Part shown: positions 1-9,451 of the stretch, piece by piece
Numbering within the stretch: position 1 is the first letter of the stretch
Layout: each line of letters starts with the position of its first letter
Assembly (NCBI RefSeq): GCF_900112195.1
Contig: NZ_FOKR01000019.1
Coordinates: 1 to 64,000 of the forward strand
Length of the DNA stretch: 64,000 bases
Direction of reading: 5' to 3'
Origin: Butyrivibrio sp. YAB3001
Lineage (GTDB): Bacteria; Bacillota; Clostridia; Lachnospirales; Lachnospiraceae
Position numbers and translations under genes: made by a program
The notes under the pieces: generated by a model
What the model was told of the DNA's origin: nothing
What the model saw: the letters and a program-made list of their open reading frames with translations, nothing else
The model's database searches: none

Positions 1-2
1 AT

Positions 3-182
3 GCGCTGTTTAACGCCACTATCTACGTCTGCCATTGGGATCCGACGTTCAATGAATACCTCGCCAAAAAGCGGGCTGAAGGAAAGCATTATTATGTTGC
101 TGTATCTCATGCTGCCAAGAAACTCGTGAGATTGATATATCAGCTCGAGAAATCGCATCAGCCATACAACAAAGCAGCTTAA
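3..182 (+). CDS. IS110-family transposase, C-terminal end (partial)
   Basis: The reading frame is open from the window edge to a TAA at 180-182 and gives 59 residues. They match the end of IS110/IS116/IS902 (DEDD) transposases: a segment FNEYLAKKRAEGKHYYVA followed by an AxKKLVRLIYQL helix and a polar tail. The N-terminal DEDD catalytic part and the rest of the element lie outside the window. The neighbouring MATE gene is decapitated about 160 bases downstream, consistent with this insertion sequence lying at the break. Confidence 0.8.
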   Translation, partial: ALFNATIYVCHWDPTFNEYLAKKRAEGKHYYVAVSHAAKKLVRLIYQLEKSHQPYNKAA

Positions 183-207
183 CTAATTCCATACAAGTCT
201 TCTTTCA

Positions 208-235
208 AGAGCATCTCAGGCGATGCTCTATTTGT
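208..235 (+). terminator. Hairpin after the IS110 transposase gene
   Basis: An 8-bp perfect inverted repeat, AGAGCATC (208-215) and GATGCTCT (222-229), with a 6-base loop lies 25 bases after the transposase stop and is followed by ATTTGT. It may be the transposase terminator or part of the IS right end. IS110 elements lack long terminal inverted repeats, so the exact edge cannot be placed; it lies somewhere before about 335. Confidence 0.45.
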
Positions 236-343
236 CATACAGTTTTCAAGGTGCTGATTACGATGAATAAGTCATCGTTGCTCTATTTTAAACTTTTCTG
301 TTTCAAATCATTTTTTATTGACAATCTTTAATAGTTAGTCTTT

Positions 344-1171
344 TTGAATATTTTTCTCGATCTTTTCTTTGTTATCAATCTTAAGATGGGAGTAGCAGGA
401 GCAGCCTATGCAACTATTATTTCACAGTTTATTTCTGCTATATTAACAATAGCTGTTTTATTTAGAAGTAAAGAATGTTACAAGCTTAATATAAAAGAAA
501 TGACTATAGACAGATCAATTTTATCCCAGATAATCACAGTAGGAATGCCGGTTGGAATCCAAGCGGCTGTTATTTCATTTTCAAACCTTTTTGTGCAGAG
601 TTATATTAATCAATTCGGAAAAAGCAGCACCGCAGGATGGGGCGCCTATGGAAGAATTGATGCCTTCGTAATGCTTCCTATGCAGAGCATATCTATGACA
701 GCAACAACATTTGTTGGCCAGAATGCCGGCGCAGGCAATGTAGACCGCATTAAAAAAGGGATTCGTGAATCCCTCTTTCTTGCTGCGATATGTACAATAG
801 CGCTTGTTATCCCTGAATTCCTTGCTGCGCCTTCAATTGTATCTATGTTCAATTCAGATCCTGAAGTTGTCAAATACGGAACTCTTTTTATCAGAATGAA
901 TTGTTTTTTTGACATACTATGTTGCAGTAACCAGACACACGCAGGCGCTCTTCGTGGTGTGGGAGACGCTAAGGCTCCTATGTTTATCATGCTTAGCTCA
1001 TTTGTTGTTTTCAGACAGATATATCTGTTTATAGCATCTCACCTGACTACATCCATCTATCCAATCTCCATCGCTTATCCGGCAGGATGGCTTGTATGTA
1101 GCATCATTATGTTGATCTATTTCAGACACAGTAATTGGGAAAAGAAAATTGATCCGAATTATTGTGCATAA
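344..1171 (+). pseudogene. MATE family efflux pump, 5'-truncated remnant
   Basis: This encodes about 275 residues of the C-terminal part of a MATE (MatE) drug/sodium antiporter. The recognisable segments are MGVAGAAYATIISQ, VGMPVGIQAAVISFSNLFVQ and GALRGVGDAKAPMF. Intact relatives have about 450 residues and start with a MATE half that is missing here. The only possible start is TTG at 344 without a ribosome binding site, and the family-like sequence runs upstream to an in-frame TAG at 332. I infer that insertion of the IS110-family element removed the first transmembrane half. Intact MATE genes occur at 17696-19045 and 39120-40481. Confidence 0.8.
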
Positions 1172-1180
1172 AACGACTTC

Positions 1181-3001
1181 CTAGCACCTGTCAGAGCTTC
1201 GCCTTCTGTTATTCTTTCTGTAATAGTTTGCCTTATCCTCGTACATCAGAGTATCCGCGCATTTCATTATCTTATCAAGATTTCCAGATACTGCGCCCCA
1301 GTCCCATCCAATTGCCACAGAAATATTTTCAGCTTCTTCAAAATCTTTTTTCAGGCTCTCGCAAAGCTCCATAAAACTATCTTTTGCCACTTTGGAGACA
1401 ATAATAACAAATTCATCTCCTCCTGCTCTATATATGTTTTCTCTGTTGAATCTACGTTTCATAACGCTGCAGATTCGTTTTAAAAGTTCATCTCCTGCTT
1501 CATGTCCCTGAGTGTCATTCACCTGCTTAAGTCCGTTTGCATCTGCATAAAGAACCCCCACGCTGTAATGACGCTTTTTAAGCCTTTTGGCTGTCATTTC
1601 CATCGCGCTTCGATTTTTTACGCCGCAAAGGGCATCATAAACGCTTTTTCTTTCTAATTCTTCCATGAGCCTTTTTCTGCCAAATTCTGAAGAAAGAAAG
1701 TAGGAAATAGTTTCCATAAGCTCTTTTACATCAACATCTATCCCGTCAAAAGAATTGAGTGCTCCGAAGTAACCGATAAGCTTTTCTTCGTCATAAATCG
1801 GTATCTCAATCAATGATTTTATATTGAGATATTTGCACTTATCATAAAGCTTTGGATGTCCATCTTTTATTGATTCCACATCATTAAGAACAAGGCTGAA
1901 TGCTCCCGGATACTCAGCCTCCCAGTTTAGCAAGTCTTCTTTTGCCATATTCTGGAAACGGTCAATTGCCGATTCTGTTCCATTATTTACCCACTCATAC
2001 GTCTCTGAAAAGCAGTTTTCTTTTGTGCACTCAATAATGTATATACGTTCTGCTCCTACTGCCTCTCCTACTGATTTGATTATCTCATTTATGGCTATTT
2101 CAAGTGGCAATCCACTGTGTAAAAGCTTTGTGCAATTAATGATTATATTATCAGTTCTCCACTCCATTCCAAGCTTTTCGGTGTTCATATGCTCTTTGGT
2201 AACATCTTCAAATAGCACAGCACATCTGCCGGGTGAAGCAGCCTGATCCGTTATTAGACAGAACCATTTCTCAAAGTGCCTTAGATAAAAGATTCTTCTG
2301 TCTCTTTTACCGTTATATGCCGCGTCATAAAACATCTTAATTACCGGCTTTTCCTCTTCCCTGAGCATTGAAAGAAAGTTGAGCCCAAGTATCTTTGAAA
2401 AATCCAGTTTAAGAAGCTTTGACAATCTGTTACTTGCATAAATAAGGTTTATTTCTTTGAGCTCCTCCGCGCTTTCTCCTTCTAACTGAAAAACTGCATA
2501 TGCAAGAGGAAGGTCATTAAATAGGCGAACATAATCATTTTTTATCAAAATATGTTCGGTTTCATAATCAACATCTCTAATACAGACAAGAAACGTTCCT
2601 TCATCTGCAAAAGAAGGTTTAAGAACAATAAACGCTTTCCAAACATACGTCCCGCCATCCACACGTGCGCGGAAATATGCCATACTAAAGTTCTTATCTG
2701 AATCATTAAAACGCTCCTGTATATTAATAGGATCCGCATATTCAAGATAATTGTCTATATCATTGGGATGAATATGCTTTTTGGCAAATACCTTAATATA
2801 ATCCATGAAATGGCTTTCCCCAATTTCAAAGCCACTCCCGCTCGTATATAGCCTTTTTATGCTAAGATCAGTTATATTAAGAAGATTAACATAGTCATAG
2901 AGTGAATATAGCGCTTTAAATAACTCATACTTTTCTTTTTCCGGACTATTCTGTTCAATTATTGGCGCATTAATTAGAGCTTCATCCTTTTTATTTACCA
3001 T
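1181..3001 (-). CDS. GGDEF diguanylate cyclase with PAS-like and GAF sensor regions
   Basis: The 606-residue soluble protein is predicted to make cyclic di-GMP from two GTP. The GGDEF motif is at residues 527-531 (context RAGGDEFVIIV), preceded by the NRSAME and QGHEAGDEL segments typical of the domain. Residues 1-270 look like two PAS-like modules and about 290-440 like a GAF domain. No transmembrane segment is visible, so the protein should sense a cytoplasmic signal. The inhibitory I-site RxxD is absent: FNRE stands at that position, so product inhibition through it is unlikely. The next gene upstream (3120-4517) encodes a shorter protein of the same design, suggesting duplication. Confidence 0.88.
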   Translation of the reverse strand: MVNKKDEALINAPIIEQNSPEKEKYELFKALYSLYDYVNLLNITDLSIKRLYTSGSGFEIGESHFMDYIKVFAKKHIHPNDIDNYLEYADPINIQERFNDSDKNFSMAYFRARVDGGTYVWKAFIVLKPSFADEGTFLVCIRDVDYETEHILIKNDYVRLFNDLPLAYAVFQLEGESAEELKEINLIYASNRLSKLLKLDFSKILGLNFLSMLREEEKPVIKMFYDAAYNGKRDRRIFYLRHFEKWFCLITDQAASPGRCAVLFEDVTKEHMNTEKLGMEWRTDNIIINCTKLLHSGLPLEIAINEIIKSVGEAVGAERIYIIECTKENCFSETYEWVNNGTESAIDRFQNMAKEDLLNWEAEYPGAFSLVLNDVESIKDGHPKLYDKCKYLNIKSLIEIPIYDEEKLIGYFGALNSFDGIDVDVKELMETISYFLSSEFGRKRLMEELERKSVYDALCGVKNRSAMEMTAKRLKKRHYSVGVLYADANGLKQVNDTQGHEAGDELLKRICSVMKRRFNRENIYRAGGDEFVIIVSKVAKDSFMELCESLKKDFEEAENISVAIGWDWGAVSGNLDKIMKCADTLMYEDKANYYRKNNRRRSSDRC

Positions 3002-3119
3002 AGTACGTTACCTACCTATGAATCTCTATACAAATTACTCTCCTTGAAAATCCGGCTCAAAATGCCCTGTAATAAGCGTTAAAAATCCATTTTTATAAAT
3101 AATATCAGATGTTATTCCT

Positions 3120-4517
3120 TTAACCATGCCTTCTTTCGTGGTTTTTATAGTAATCGGACTTGCTCTCATACATTGCCTCGTCCGCCTCACGTACCAATGC
3201 TTTTATATTCTTTGAATCTTCCGACCATACATAGCCGATTGAAACTGTATCTTTTTTTATTTTTCCCTTTAGTTTTTTTATCATCGCTTCAAAAGCGTCT
3301 TCAGTTATTTCAGGTATAAGAACTATGAATTCATCTCCACCAATTCTATAGCAGTGCTTCTTATTAAACACAGAAGCAAATATTGAAGCAGTGTCCCTTA
3401 TCAGTTCATCTCCTGCCTCATGTCCTTCATCATCATTCATAACTTTCAGACCATTGATATCCGAATAGCAGACGCCTACCGGCATTGATACATCTGCCAG
3501 AAGCATGAGTGTCTGATTAAGAGAGTATCTATTACCCAATCCGGTCAATGAATCATGACTTCCCATATACATCATTTCCTTGGTCAAAATCCTGTTTCTC
3601 ATCTCGGCAGCAACAAATATTGCCACTGATTCCATTGCCTCTACCACATCAAGCGCAATTACATTGGAATAATTGTCTGCAACCAAATATCCCAAAACAT
3701 CCTTTTTATCTCTTAAAGGAATAATGATGTATCTTGCAATACTTCCGGCAAGCAGATCATTGTAGAGATTTGGATATTGCTCTGCCATTGTAGCTGTATC
3801 ATTAACAACAACAAGATTTCTTCCCTCTAACTGATTTCTCCAAATTGAGATTATGTCATATTTTTCAAACGCTTTTTTTGTAGGAAGATTTGAATTTCTG
3901 GCATCACTAAGCCAAATATGTACGTCATTTGCACGATTATCCTTATTTGTTTCAACTATATACACTCTGTCTGCGGCAATAGCTTTTCCAAGGATTTTTA
4001 GTACTTTTTTTATTCCTTTTCCGTATTCAGCAGACGAAACTGCTGTAGCACATTCAATGATCAGTCTATTGGTGTTTGTAGTCAATGTATTAGTTTCTTC
4101 GTGCCTTTTTGTAGCTGTAACATCATGGATTATAAACGCGCAAAAACCCTTCTGATAAACAGGGACAGCCCAAAACTCATACCATTTATCATCTCTGGAA
4201 TTGTAAGTCCTCATTATTGAAGATTGACGCAGAATTGCTGCCTGATAGCTGAATTTTATCCAGTCTTCATCCCTGTTTTCCACGGTTTTATAGTATGTGC
4301 ACCCTATAAGTTCCGCAGGTTTTTTCCTCACAAGCTGACCATACTTGTCATTTGCAAAAAGAAACAGCATATCCCTAACTGTTCCAAATGGATCCGTCAA
4401 GACTTTAAATATACAACAGGCATCAGGTAAGTCTTTTAGCATGTACAAAATATCCCCGGCTGCAAAATCTATTAAGGATCCATATCCAATTTTCCCATCG
4501 CTACTGACTTTTTCCAT
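3120..4517 (-). CDS. GGDEF diguanylate cyclase with PAS and GAF domains
   Basis: This 465-residue protein has a PAS-like region (about 15-130), a GAF-like region (about 150-300) and a C-terminal GGDEF domain with the catalytic motif at residues 393-397 (YRIGGDEFIVLIP). It should synthesise c-di-GMP and has no membrane segment. As in its neighbour at 1181-3001, the I-site is missing (FNKK at that position). The two genes share strand and order (this one is upstream) with a gap of about 120 bases, so they may be co-transcribed. The start follows AATGTATGGAAAAAG, and the divergent solute-binding protein gene begins 185 bases away. Confidence 0.88.
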   Translation of the reverse strand: MEKVSSDGKIGYGSLIDFAAGDILYMLKDLPDACCIFKVLTDPFGTVRDMLFLFANDKYGQLVRKKPAELIGCTYYKTVENRDEDWIKFSYQAAILRQSSIMRTYNSRDDKWYEFWAVPVYQKGFCAFIIHDVTATKRHEETNTLTTNTNRLIIECATAVSSAEYGKGIKKVLKILGKAIAADRVYIVETNKDNRANDVHIWLSDARNSNLPTKKAFEKYDIISIWRNQLEGRNLVVVNDTATMAEQYPNLYNDLLAGSIARYIIIPLRDKKDVLGYLVADNYSNVIALDVVEAMESVAIFVAAEMRNRILTKEMMYMGSHDSLTGLGNRYSLNQTLMLLADVSMPVGVCYSDINGLKVMNDDEGHEAGDELIRDTASIFASVFNKKHCYRIGGDEFIVLIPEITEDAFEAMIKKLKGKIKKDTVSIGYVWSEDSKNIKALVREADEAMYESKSDYYKNHERRHG

Positions 4518-4702
4518 ACATTTTTCTCCAAAACATTGTTAATCCCGACATCTCATAATAAATTATACAGCAAATGGTTAAATTATGCACTTTTTTATAT
4601 GTATTTTGTACATTTTAAAAGTTTATCATAAGATTATTTTCTTTTCATTTATTCCCTAACGCATTATGGTAAAATAAAATTGCTATTATGCGGAGGTGCA
4701 TT

Positions 4703-5950
4703 ATGAAGAATAAGCTATTTTCCATAGTTATTGCGTTTATTTTCATTTTTGCTTTAATTGCATGCGGCTCAACAAGTAATTCTTTAAATAATTCTGACAA
4801 AGCTGTCAATTCTGATTCTGCAACTATTACGGTTGCTGCAAGAGACGGCTCACATTCTGATGTTATAAACGCTGTAAAATCAGCTTTTGAGCAGTCACAT
4901 AATTGTCAGATTAAAATCGTATCACTATCTGCAGAAGATATACATGATAATGCAATAGCTGACTCAGGTAATGATATAGGCCAGTATGATGTTATTATGA
5001 TTGATGATCCTTTAATGCCTGAATATATCGAGAAAGATATATTATGCAATCTAACACAGCTTGGATACATTGACGATGAAGATTTCGTTGAGAAATCGCG
5101 TCTTTTAGGAAAAGATCCTTATCCTCTTGGCGCAACTTATGCTTTACCCTTTTCAGGTAACGTTCAGCTTATTTTTTATAATAAAGAGCTGTTAGGTGAC
5201 TCACCCGATCTGTCAAACTGGGAGTCAATTCTTCAAACCTGTCTTAAGGTCAAAGCTTCAGGAAATGATGGCTACGCCATAAGGGGACAGACCGGTAATC
5301 CTATTGTTTCTGACTTTTTACCGATTCTATGGGCTTTTGGCGGTGATATTTTTGATGAAAACAACAATGTTGTATTAGATAGCTCAGAAAGTCGTGATGC
5401 TCTGTCTTTTTATTGTGATTTAAAAGAAACTGGCAGTAATTACGACAAAAATGCTTTGATTGACGCTGTAACAAGCGGAAAAGCATCAATTGCACTGGGA
5501 TGGCCTTCCTGGTTCATATCAGAAAATGGTTCTTCCGCTGAAATAGCTCAGATTCCTGGAAAAAAAGATTCTTCATCAGTTGTGTTATCAACAGGTGAGA
5601 TTGGGAACTGGCTGCTAGGCATCACTACAAATTCAGCAAATAAAGAATTATCACTTGAACTGATAAAATATCTCACAAGTGAAAGCGTTCAAAGACAAGC
5701 GTTGAGTTTTGGAGGAATACCCACAAGAAAAAGTATATTCCGGGATAAGGAGATACTTAAGGAATATCCATTTTTTGACGCAATTTACTTAGGCACAAAT
5801 AACTCCAGAGTTCGTCCCAGAACTACAAAATGGTCCAAAATAGAAGATGTATTTGGCGCTGAACTGGTAAAATGCCTAAATAATGAGCAATCAATTGACC
5901 AAACAATTGTTAATTCTCAAAAAGCAATTGAGCTTTTAAAGAATGAATGA
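4703..5950 (+). CDS. ABC-type extracellular solute-binding lipoprotein (family 1)
   Basis: This 415-residue protein has a lipoprotein signal peptide: positive N-terminus, hydrophobic core, and lipobox LIAC with the lipidated cysteine at residue 21. The mature part resembles sugar-type family 1 binding proteins, with segments such as YDVIMIDDPLMPEY, YALPFSGNVQLIFYNKELL and GGIPTRKS. I place the start at ATG 4703, behind GGAGG at 4692-4696; an ATG at 4688 would lie upstream of that Shine-Dalgarno sequence. No permease or ATPase is adjacent, so it is an orphan binding protein. It may supply an unlinked importer or act in sensing beside the two divergent GGDEF genes. The ligand is unknown. Confidence 0.85.
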   Translation: MKNKLFSIVIAFIFIFALIACGSTSNSLNNSDKAVNSDSATITVAARDGSHSDVINAVKSAFEQSHNCQIKIVSLSAEDIHDNAIADSGNDIGQYDVIMIDDPLMPEYIEKDILCNLTQLGYIDDEDFVEKSRLLGKDPYPLGATYALPFSGNVQLIFYNKELLGDSPDLSNWESILQTCLKVKASGNDGYAIRGQTGNPIVSDFLPILWAFGGDIFDENNNVVLDSSESRDALSFYCDLKETGSNYDKNALIDAVTSGKASIALGWPSWFISENGSSAEIAQIPGKKDSSSVVLSTGEIGNWLLGITTNSANKELSLELIKYLTSESVQRQALSFGGIPTRKSIFRDKEILKEYPFFDAIYLGTNNSRVRPRTTKWSKIEDVFGAELVKCLNNEQSIDQTIVNSQKAIELLKNE

Positions 5951-6032
5951 AGAAAAATCATGAATCATATTCTAACAACCCCCGCAATAAATGCGTGTTT
6001 CTGAAATTATATTTAAGAATACATAAAAACAA

Positions 6033-6075
6033 AACATCGCCGTTGAAGTATTATCCAACGGCGATGTTTTTATCA
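6033..6075 (+). terminator. Rho-independent terminator of the solute-binding protein gene
   Basis: A 13-bp stem, AACATCGCCGTTG and CAACGGCGATGTT, with a short loop is followed by a run of T. It sits about 80 bases after the stop at 5950 and is in the right orientation for the plus strand. Confidence 0.88.
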
Positions 6076-6234
6076 ATTAGTGTCATTCCCTTTTTATACA
6101 CCTTCACTGACTTTGTAAGTCAATATTTTTCCTTAATGTAATATTTGCGCATCAGTCGCATCCATAACGGAGCGTTTTTTATTTCATAGGAATGCGAAGC
6201 AATTTCCTCTCCAATAAAAATGGCACATTCTGCG

Positions 6235-7473
6235 TCACTGGTCTTCTCCACAAATTTCACGCTTCAGCTCAATTATAGATTTGCCGGTTCTTCTTGCTAT
6301 ACCTGCCAGATCATCATATTCCCACTTTTCACGTGTAACATTATATCCAAAAGCTATTTTTTTTCTGATTTCGCCATAAGGAGTATCAAATTTCTTGATC
6401 TCTCTTGCAAGCACGTATCTGTTACATACATTTTCCCGTATTCCAATAGTTGTTGTATGCTTAAATATTTGCTGAACGATTTTATCCCTTAAATCCATGT
6501 TGCATAAACAAACCAAAACAATTCCTGGTCTGTCTTTTTTCATATCAGCTGATATTGTATATACTTCAAGCGCTCCTGCCTCAAATAATGCTTCTTTTGC
6601 AAATCCAATTTCTTCCGCAGTCATATCGTCTATATTACATGTTAACTCTATGATCTGTTCATTTTCTTCCTGAGTCTCTCCCCATAATACTCGTACCACA
6701 TTAGCCTGTTTAAAATCTTTTTTCCCTAATCCATATCCTGTTTTTATTACAGACATTACGGGCTGATAAGAAAACTCATCTGCAAAATACTTTACAAGCG
6801 CTGCTCCTGTTGGTGTACACAATTCAGACTTGATTGTCTGACTTTCATAATATGGTATTCCCAAAAGAAGATTTAACGTCGCCGGAGCAGGCACTGGAAG
6901 TATTCCATGCGCACATTTTACAGTTCCACTTCCTACATTTATAGGCGATACGATTACTCTGTCAGGGCTCAGTTTATGCATCATAAAACACGTAGCTGTT
7001 ATATCTGCAATAGCATCCATCGCTCCGATTTCATGAAAATGAACATGTGAAACAGGTACTCCATGAGCTTTGCTCTCTGCCTCAGCAAGCAATGTATATA
7101 TCTCTCTAATATCACTTTTTACTTCTCTTGAAAGATTTGCTGATTCGATAATATCTTCGATTTCATGTAAAGAATTATGATGGTGATGATCATCATGATC
7201 GTGCTCTTGATGTTTCACATCACCATCCAGCACATGTTCATCTGTATAATTATTGTCATTTACAAGTTCTTCTTCTCCGTTAACAAGAACAGCTAACTGG
7301 TTTCCTCTTATTCCACACTTATCTGCTTCTTTTCGCTCAAAAACAACTCCCCTGAGCCCTATATCATTAAGCTCTCCAACAATAGCTTTTTGGTCATCAA
7401 ACAGCCCCAATAAAGCTGCACCTAACATATCACCGGCTATACCCATTTTGCACTCAATATAAAGCGTTTTCAT
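6235..7473 (-). CDS. larC: Nickel-pincer cofactor biosynthesis protein LarC
   Basis: The 412-residue protein belongs to the LarC family (CTP-dependent cyclometallase), which inserts nickel into the pyridinium dithiocarboxylate mononucleotide to make the nickel-pincer nucleotide of lactate racemase and relatives. The N-terminus ECKMGIAGDMLGAAL, HVHFHEIGAMDAIADI and the C-terminal TCNIDDMTAEEIG are family hallmarks. A histidine-rich stretch at residues 88-99 (HQEHDHDDHHHH) is likely a nickel store. The gene is one uninterrupted frame, whereas some LarC genes need a frameshift. A good GGAGG precedes ATG 7473. larB and larE are not in the window. A hypA-like gene is directly upstream. Confidence 0.92.
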   Translation of the reverse strand: MKTLYIECKMGIAGDMLGAALLGLFDDQKAIVGELNDIGLRGVVFERKEADKCGIRGNQLAVLVNGEEELVNDNNYTDEHVLDGDVKHQEHDHDDHHHHNSLHEIEDIIESANLSREVKSDIREIYTLLAEAESKAHGVPVSHVHFHEIGAMDAIADITATCFMMHKLSPDRVIVSPINVGSGTVKCAHGILPVPAPATLNLLLGIPYYESQTIKSELCTPTGAALVKYFADEFSYQPVMSVIKTGYGLGKKDFKQANVVRVLWGETQEENEQIIELTCNIDDMTAEEIGFAKEALFEAGALEVYTISADMKKDRPGIVLVCLCNMDLRDKIVQQIFKHTTTIGIRENVCNRYVLAREIKKFDTPYGEIRKKIAFGYNVTREKWEYDDLAGIARRTGKSIIELKREICGEDQ

Positions 7474-7652
7474 AAGGTCCTCCTGTTGTGGTATATAATA
7501 TATATACTTTATTTATAATTTCATTTCTGCTGTTTTTTACTTAGTTGCTCCAATTTATGGCATTACAGATCATTTAACGAACACGTTATTGAGTTGATAC
7601 TTTAATATATATATATTATATTAAATATATGATATTTTCTTATGTCGTTCTT

Positions 7653-7997
7653 TTACTCAATTTCCAAGTTTTTTAATGTAACTCCCTTGCCTTCAATGAT
7701 ATGTGCCTTTCTTCCTCCACAGTGAGGGCACAGATACCTGTTTTCCTTCTGAGGATAATATTCATTATTGCACTCTTCACATAAGGCTTTTACAGGAACT
7801 TCTTCACAGACAAGCTCTGCGCCTTCCAGCATTGTTCCCTTTGAAGCCTCCGGGAAATATTTGTGCATATAGTATGGCATTACGCCACTTGTCTTTCCAA
7901 TTTCAATAACAATCGCTTTTATTCTCTTTGCATTATTATCTCTGGCAACTTCTTCAGCCAGATTGACCATTTTAGCTATGTAACTCATTTCATGCAT
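7653..7997 (-). CDS. hypA: HypA/HybF-type nickel metallochaperone
   Basis: This 114-residue HypA-family protein starts MHEMSYI, with the conserved His2 nickel ligand. It carries the structural zinc site as two CxxC pairs at residues 73/76 and 90/93 (CEEC and CPHC). HypA normally delivers nickel to [NiFe]-hydrogenase maturation, but no hydrogenase or other hyp gene is visible here. It lies upstream of larC on the same strand (gap 179 bases), so supplying nickel for the LarC product is an attractive inference. The start follows a TCATCCTG-type Shine-Dalgarno complement just upstream. Confidence 0.88.
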   Translation of the reverse strand: MHEMSYIAKMVNLAEEVARDNNAKRIKAIVIEIGKTSGVMPYYMHKYFPEASKGTMLEGAELVCEEVPVKALCEECNNEYYPQKENRYLCPHCGGRKAHIIEGKGVTLKNLEIE

Positions 7998-8030
7998 CTA
8001 TATCATCCTGCTTTGTAAATAATCTCATTA

Positions 8031-9341
8031 TTATTCGTTTGAAGTGCCTGCAAGATGATTAATAAACTGTCTTGCCGTTCTTCCTGAGATTCCGCCGTGA
8101 TTCAATTCCCATCTATCCGCTTCCAGAGTAAGCTCTTCGTCAGGTATCTGCAGATTCTCTCTTCGGGCTAATTCTTTTACTATTTCATGATATTCCTGTC
8201 TTGCCGGCTTATAATAACCTATTGTAACACCAAATCTGTTTGCTAATGAAAGCTTTTCTTCCATGGTATCTGACCTGTGAATATCGCCATCCTGTTCCAC
8301 ATCTCTTCTATCTTTCCAGGTTTCTTTTATCAAATGTCGCCTATTTGATGTAGCATAGATCAATATATTATCCGGTCTTGTTTCAACTCCACCCTCTATT
8401 AAAGCCTTTAAGAATTTGTAATCTGACTCGTCGTCCTCAAATGACAGATCATCCATATATATGATGAATTTATAATTTCTGTTTTTTATCTGAGAAATCA
8501 ATTGTGATAAGAGCCTGAATTGATGCTTATATATCTCTATCATTCTTAATCCATCAGAATAGTACTCGTTAACAATAGCCTTAATACTTGTTGATTTTCC
8601 TGTACCACTGTCTCCAAAAAGTAACACATTATTCGCTTTTTTACCGGACACAAATGCTTTGGTATTATCAATCAGTTTTCTTTTCTGGATCTCATATCCT
8701 ACCAGATCATCCAAGAGCACGGTCTCCATATTGTTGATTGGGCTAAAATCAACCTTCCCATCAGGTAACTCACTTATTCTAAATGCCTTATTAAGACCAA
8801 ATATTCCTACACCAATTTTTTTATAAAATCTAGTTATAACATTAAAGAATTCATCAGCATTTTCACTAGCTTCGAGTTTACTACTCAATTCTCTTACTTT
8901 TTCACTTACATTTACATTATACATCAACTCAGGTTTATCAATCGCTTTATAATCAGTGATGCAAGAGAAACAATCGATATTTAATTCCGACTCTAATATT
9001 CCAAAGTCATAATTAAAAAGCTTTCTGAATGCCTCAAAATCATTCATAGCAAAATGATTGACGGTTCCTTGCTTACTTCCCACTTTCTCACAAGTCAGAG
9101 TAAATGGATTCTCATCCATTACTAGCAAATACGTCAGATAATTGTGCCAAAGATTTTTATCAAATGCAAAAGCAGTTCCCAATACCAACAACTTTTTTAT
9201 CTGCTTATAAATTCTCGATATTAGATCATTTTTATCAAAATGCCCACTATGAAAATCTCGATATACTTCTGCTAATTCCATTAAAATTGAGTCTTTAGGC
9301 ATATCACCATAGATCAATAATTTTGATACTATTCTTTCCAT
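8031..9341 (-). CDS. DUF815 family AAA+ ATPase
   Basis: The 436-residue cytoplasmic protein has a DUF815 ATPase domain in its second half. Walker A is GDSGTGKS near residues 243-250, Walker B IIYMDDLSFE follows, then the sensor-like YATSNRRHLIKETW and the C-terminal lid GGISGRTARQFINHL. The first 200 residues are an alpha-helical region of unknown role. DUF815 proteins are widespread and poorly characterised. Here the gene follows repB on the same strand with about 110 bases and a terminator between them. It could belong to replicon maintenance, but that is inferred from position only. Confidence 0.82.
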   Translation of the reverse strand: MERIVSKLLIYGDMPKDSILMELAEVYRDFHSGHFDKNDLISRIYKQIKKLLVLGTAFAFDKNLWHNYLTYLLVMDENPFTLTCEKVGSKQGTVNHFAMNDFEAFRKLFNYDFGILESELNIDCFSCITDYKAIDKPELMYNVNVSEKVRELSSKLEASENADEFFNVITRFYKKIGVGIFGLNKAFRISELPDGKVDFSPINNMETVLLDDLVGYEIQKRKLIDNTKAFVSGKKANNVLLFGDSGTGKSTSIKAIVNEYYSDGLRMIEIYKHQFRLLSQLISQIKNRNYKFIIYMDDLSFEDDESDYKFLKALIEGGVETRPDNILIYATSNRRHLIKETWKDRRDVEQDGDIHRSDTMEEKLSLANRFGVTIGYYKPARQEYHEIVKELARRENLQIPDEELTLEADRWELNHGGISGRTARQFINHLAGTSNE

Positions 9342-9404
9342 TTCTCCTCCTTAAGCAAAGTATATCGCATGCTATTTTATTTGCTATTATTTTATATTTT
9401 ATAA

Positions 9405-9443
9405 AAACCATAAAAGCGATATATGTTATATAGCATATATCGC
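9405..9443 (-). terminator. Rho-independent terminator after repB
   Basis: A perfect 10-bp inverted repeat (GCGATATATG at 9416-9425 and CATATATCGC at 9434-9443) with an 8-base loop is followed, read on the minus strand, by TTTTATGG and more T. It lies 8 bases beyond the repB stop and separates repB from the DUF815 gene. Confidence 0.75.
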
Positions 9444-9451
9444 CTCTATAA

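Noticed and set aside
5947..6141. 64-codon frame after the solute-binding protein gene
   Set aside because: It overlaps the terminator hairpin and has no domain-like sequence or separate Shine-Dalgarno sequence.
7081..7240. Histidine-rich stretch in LarC as an assembly artefact or microsatellite
   Set aside because: The codons are mixed CAT/CAC and His-rich stretches are known in LarC and other nickel proteins.
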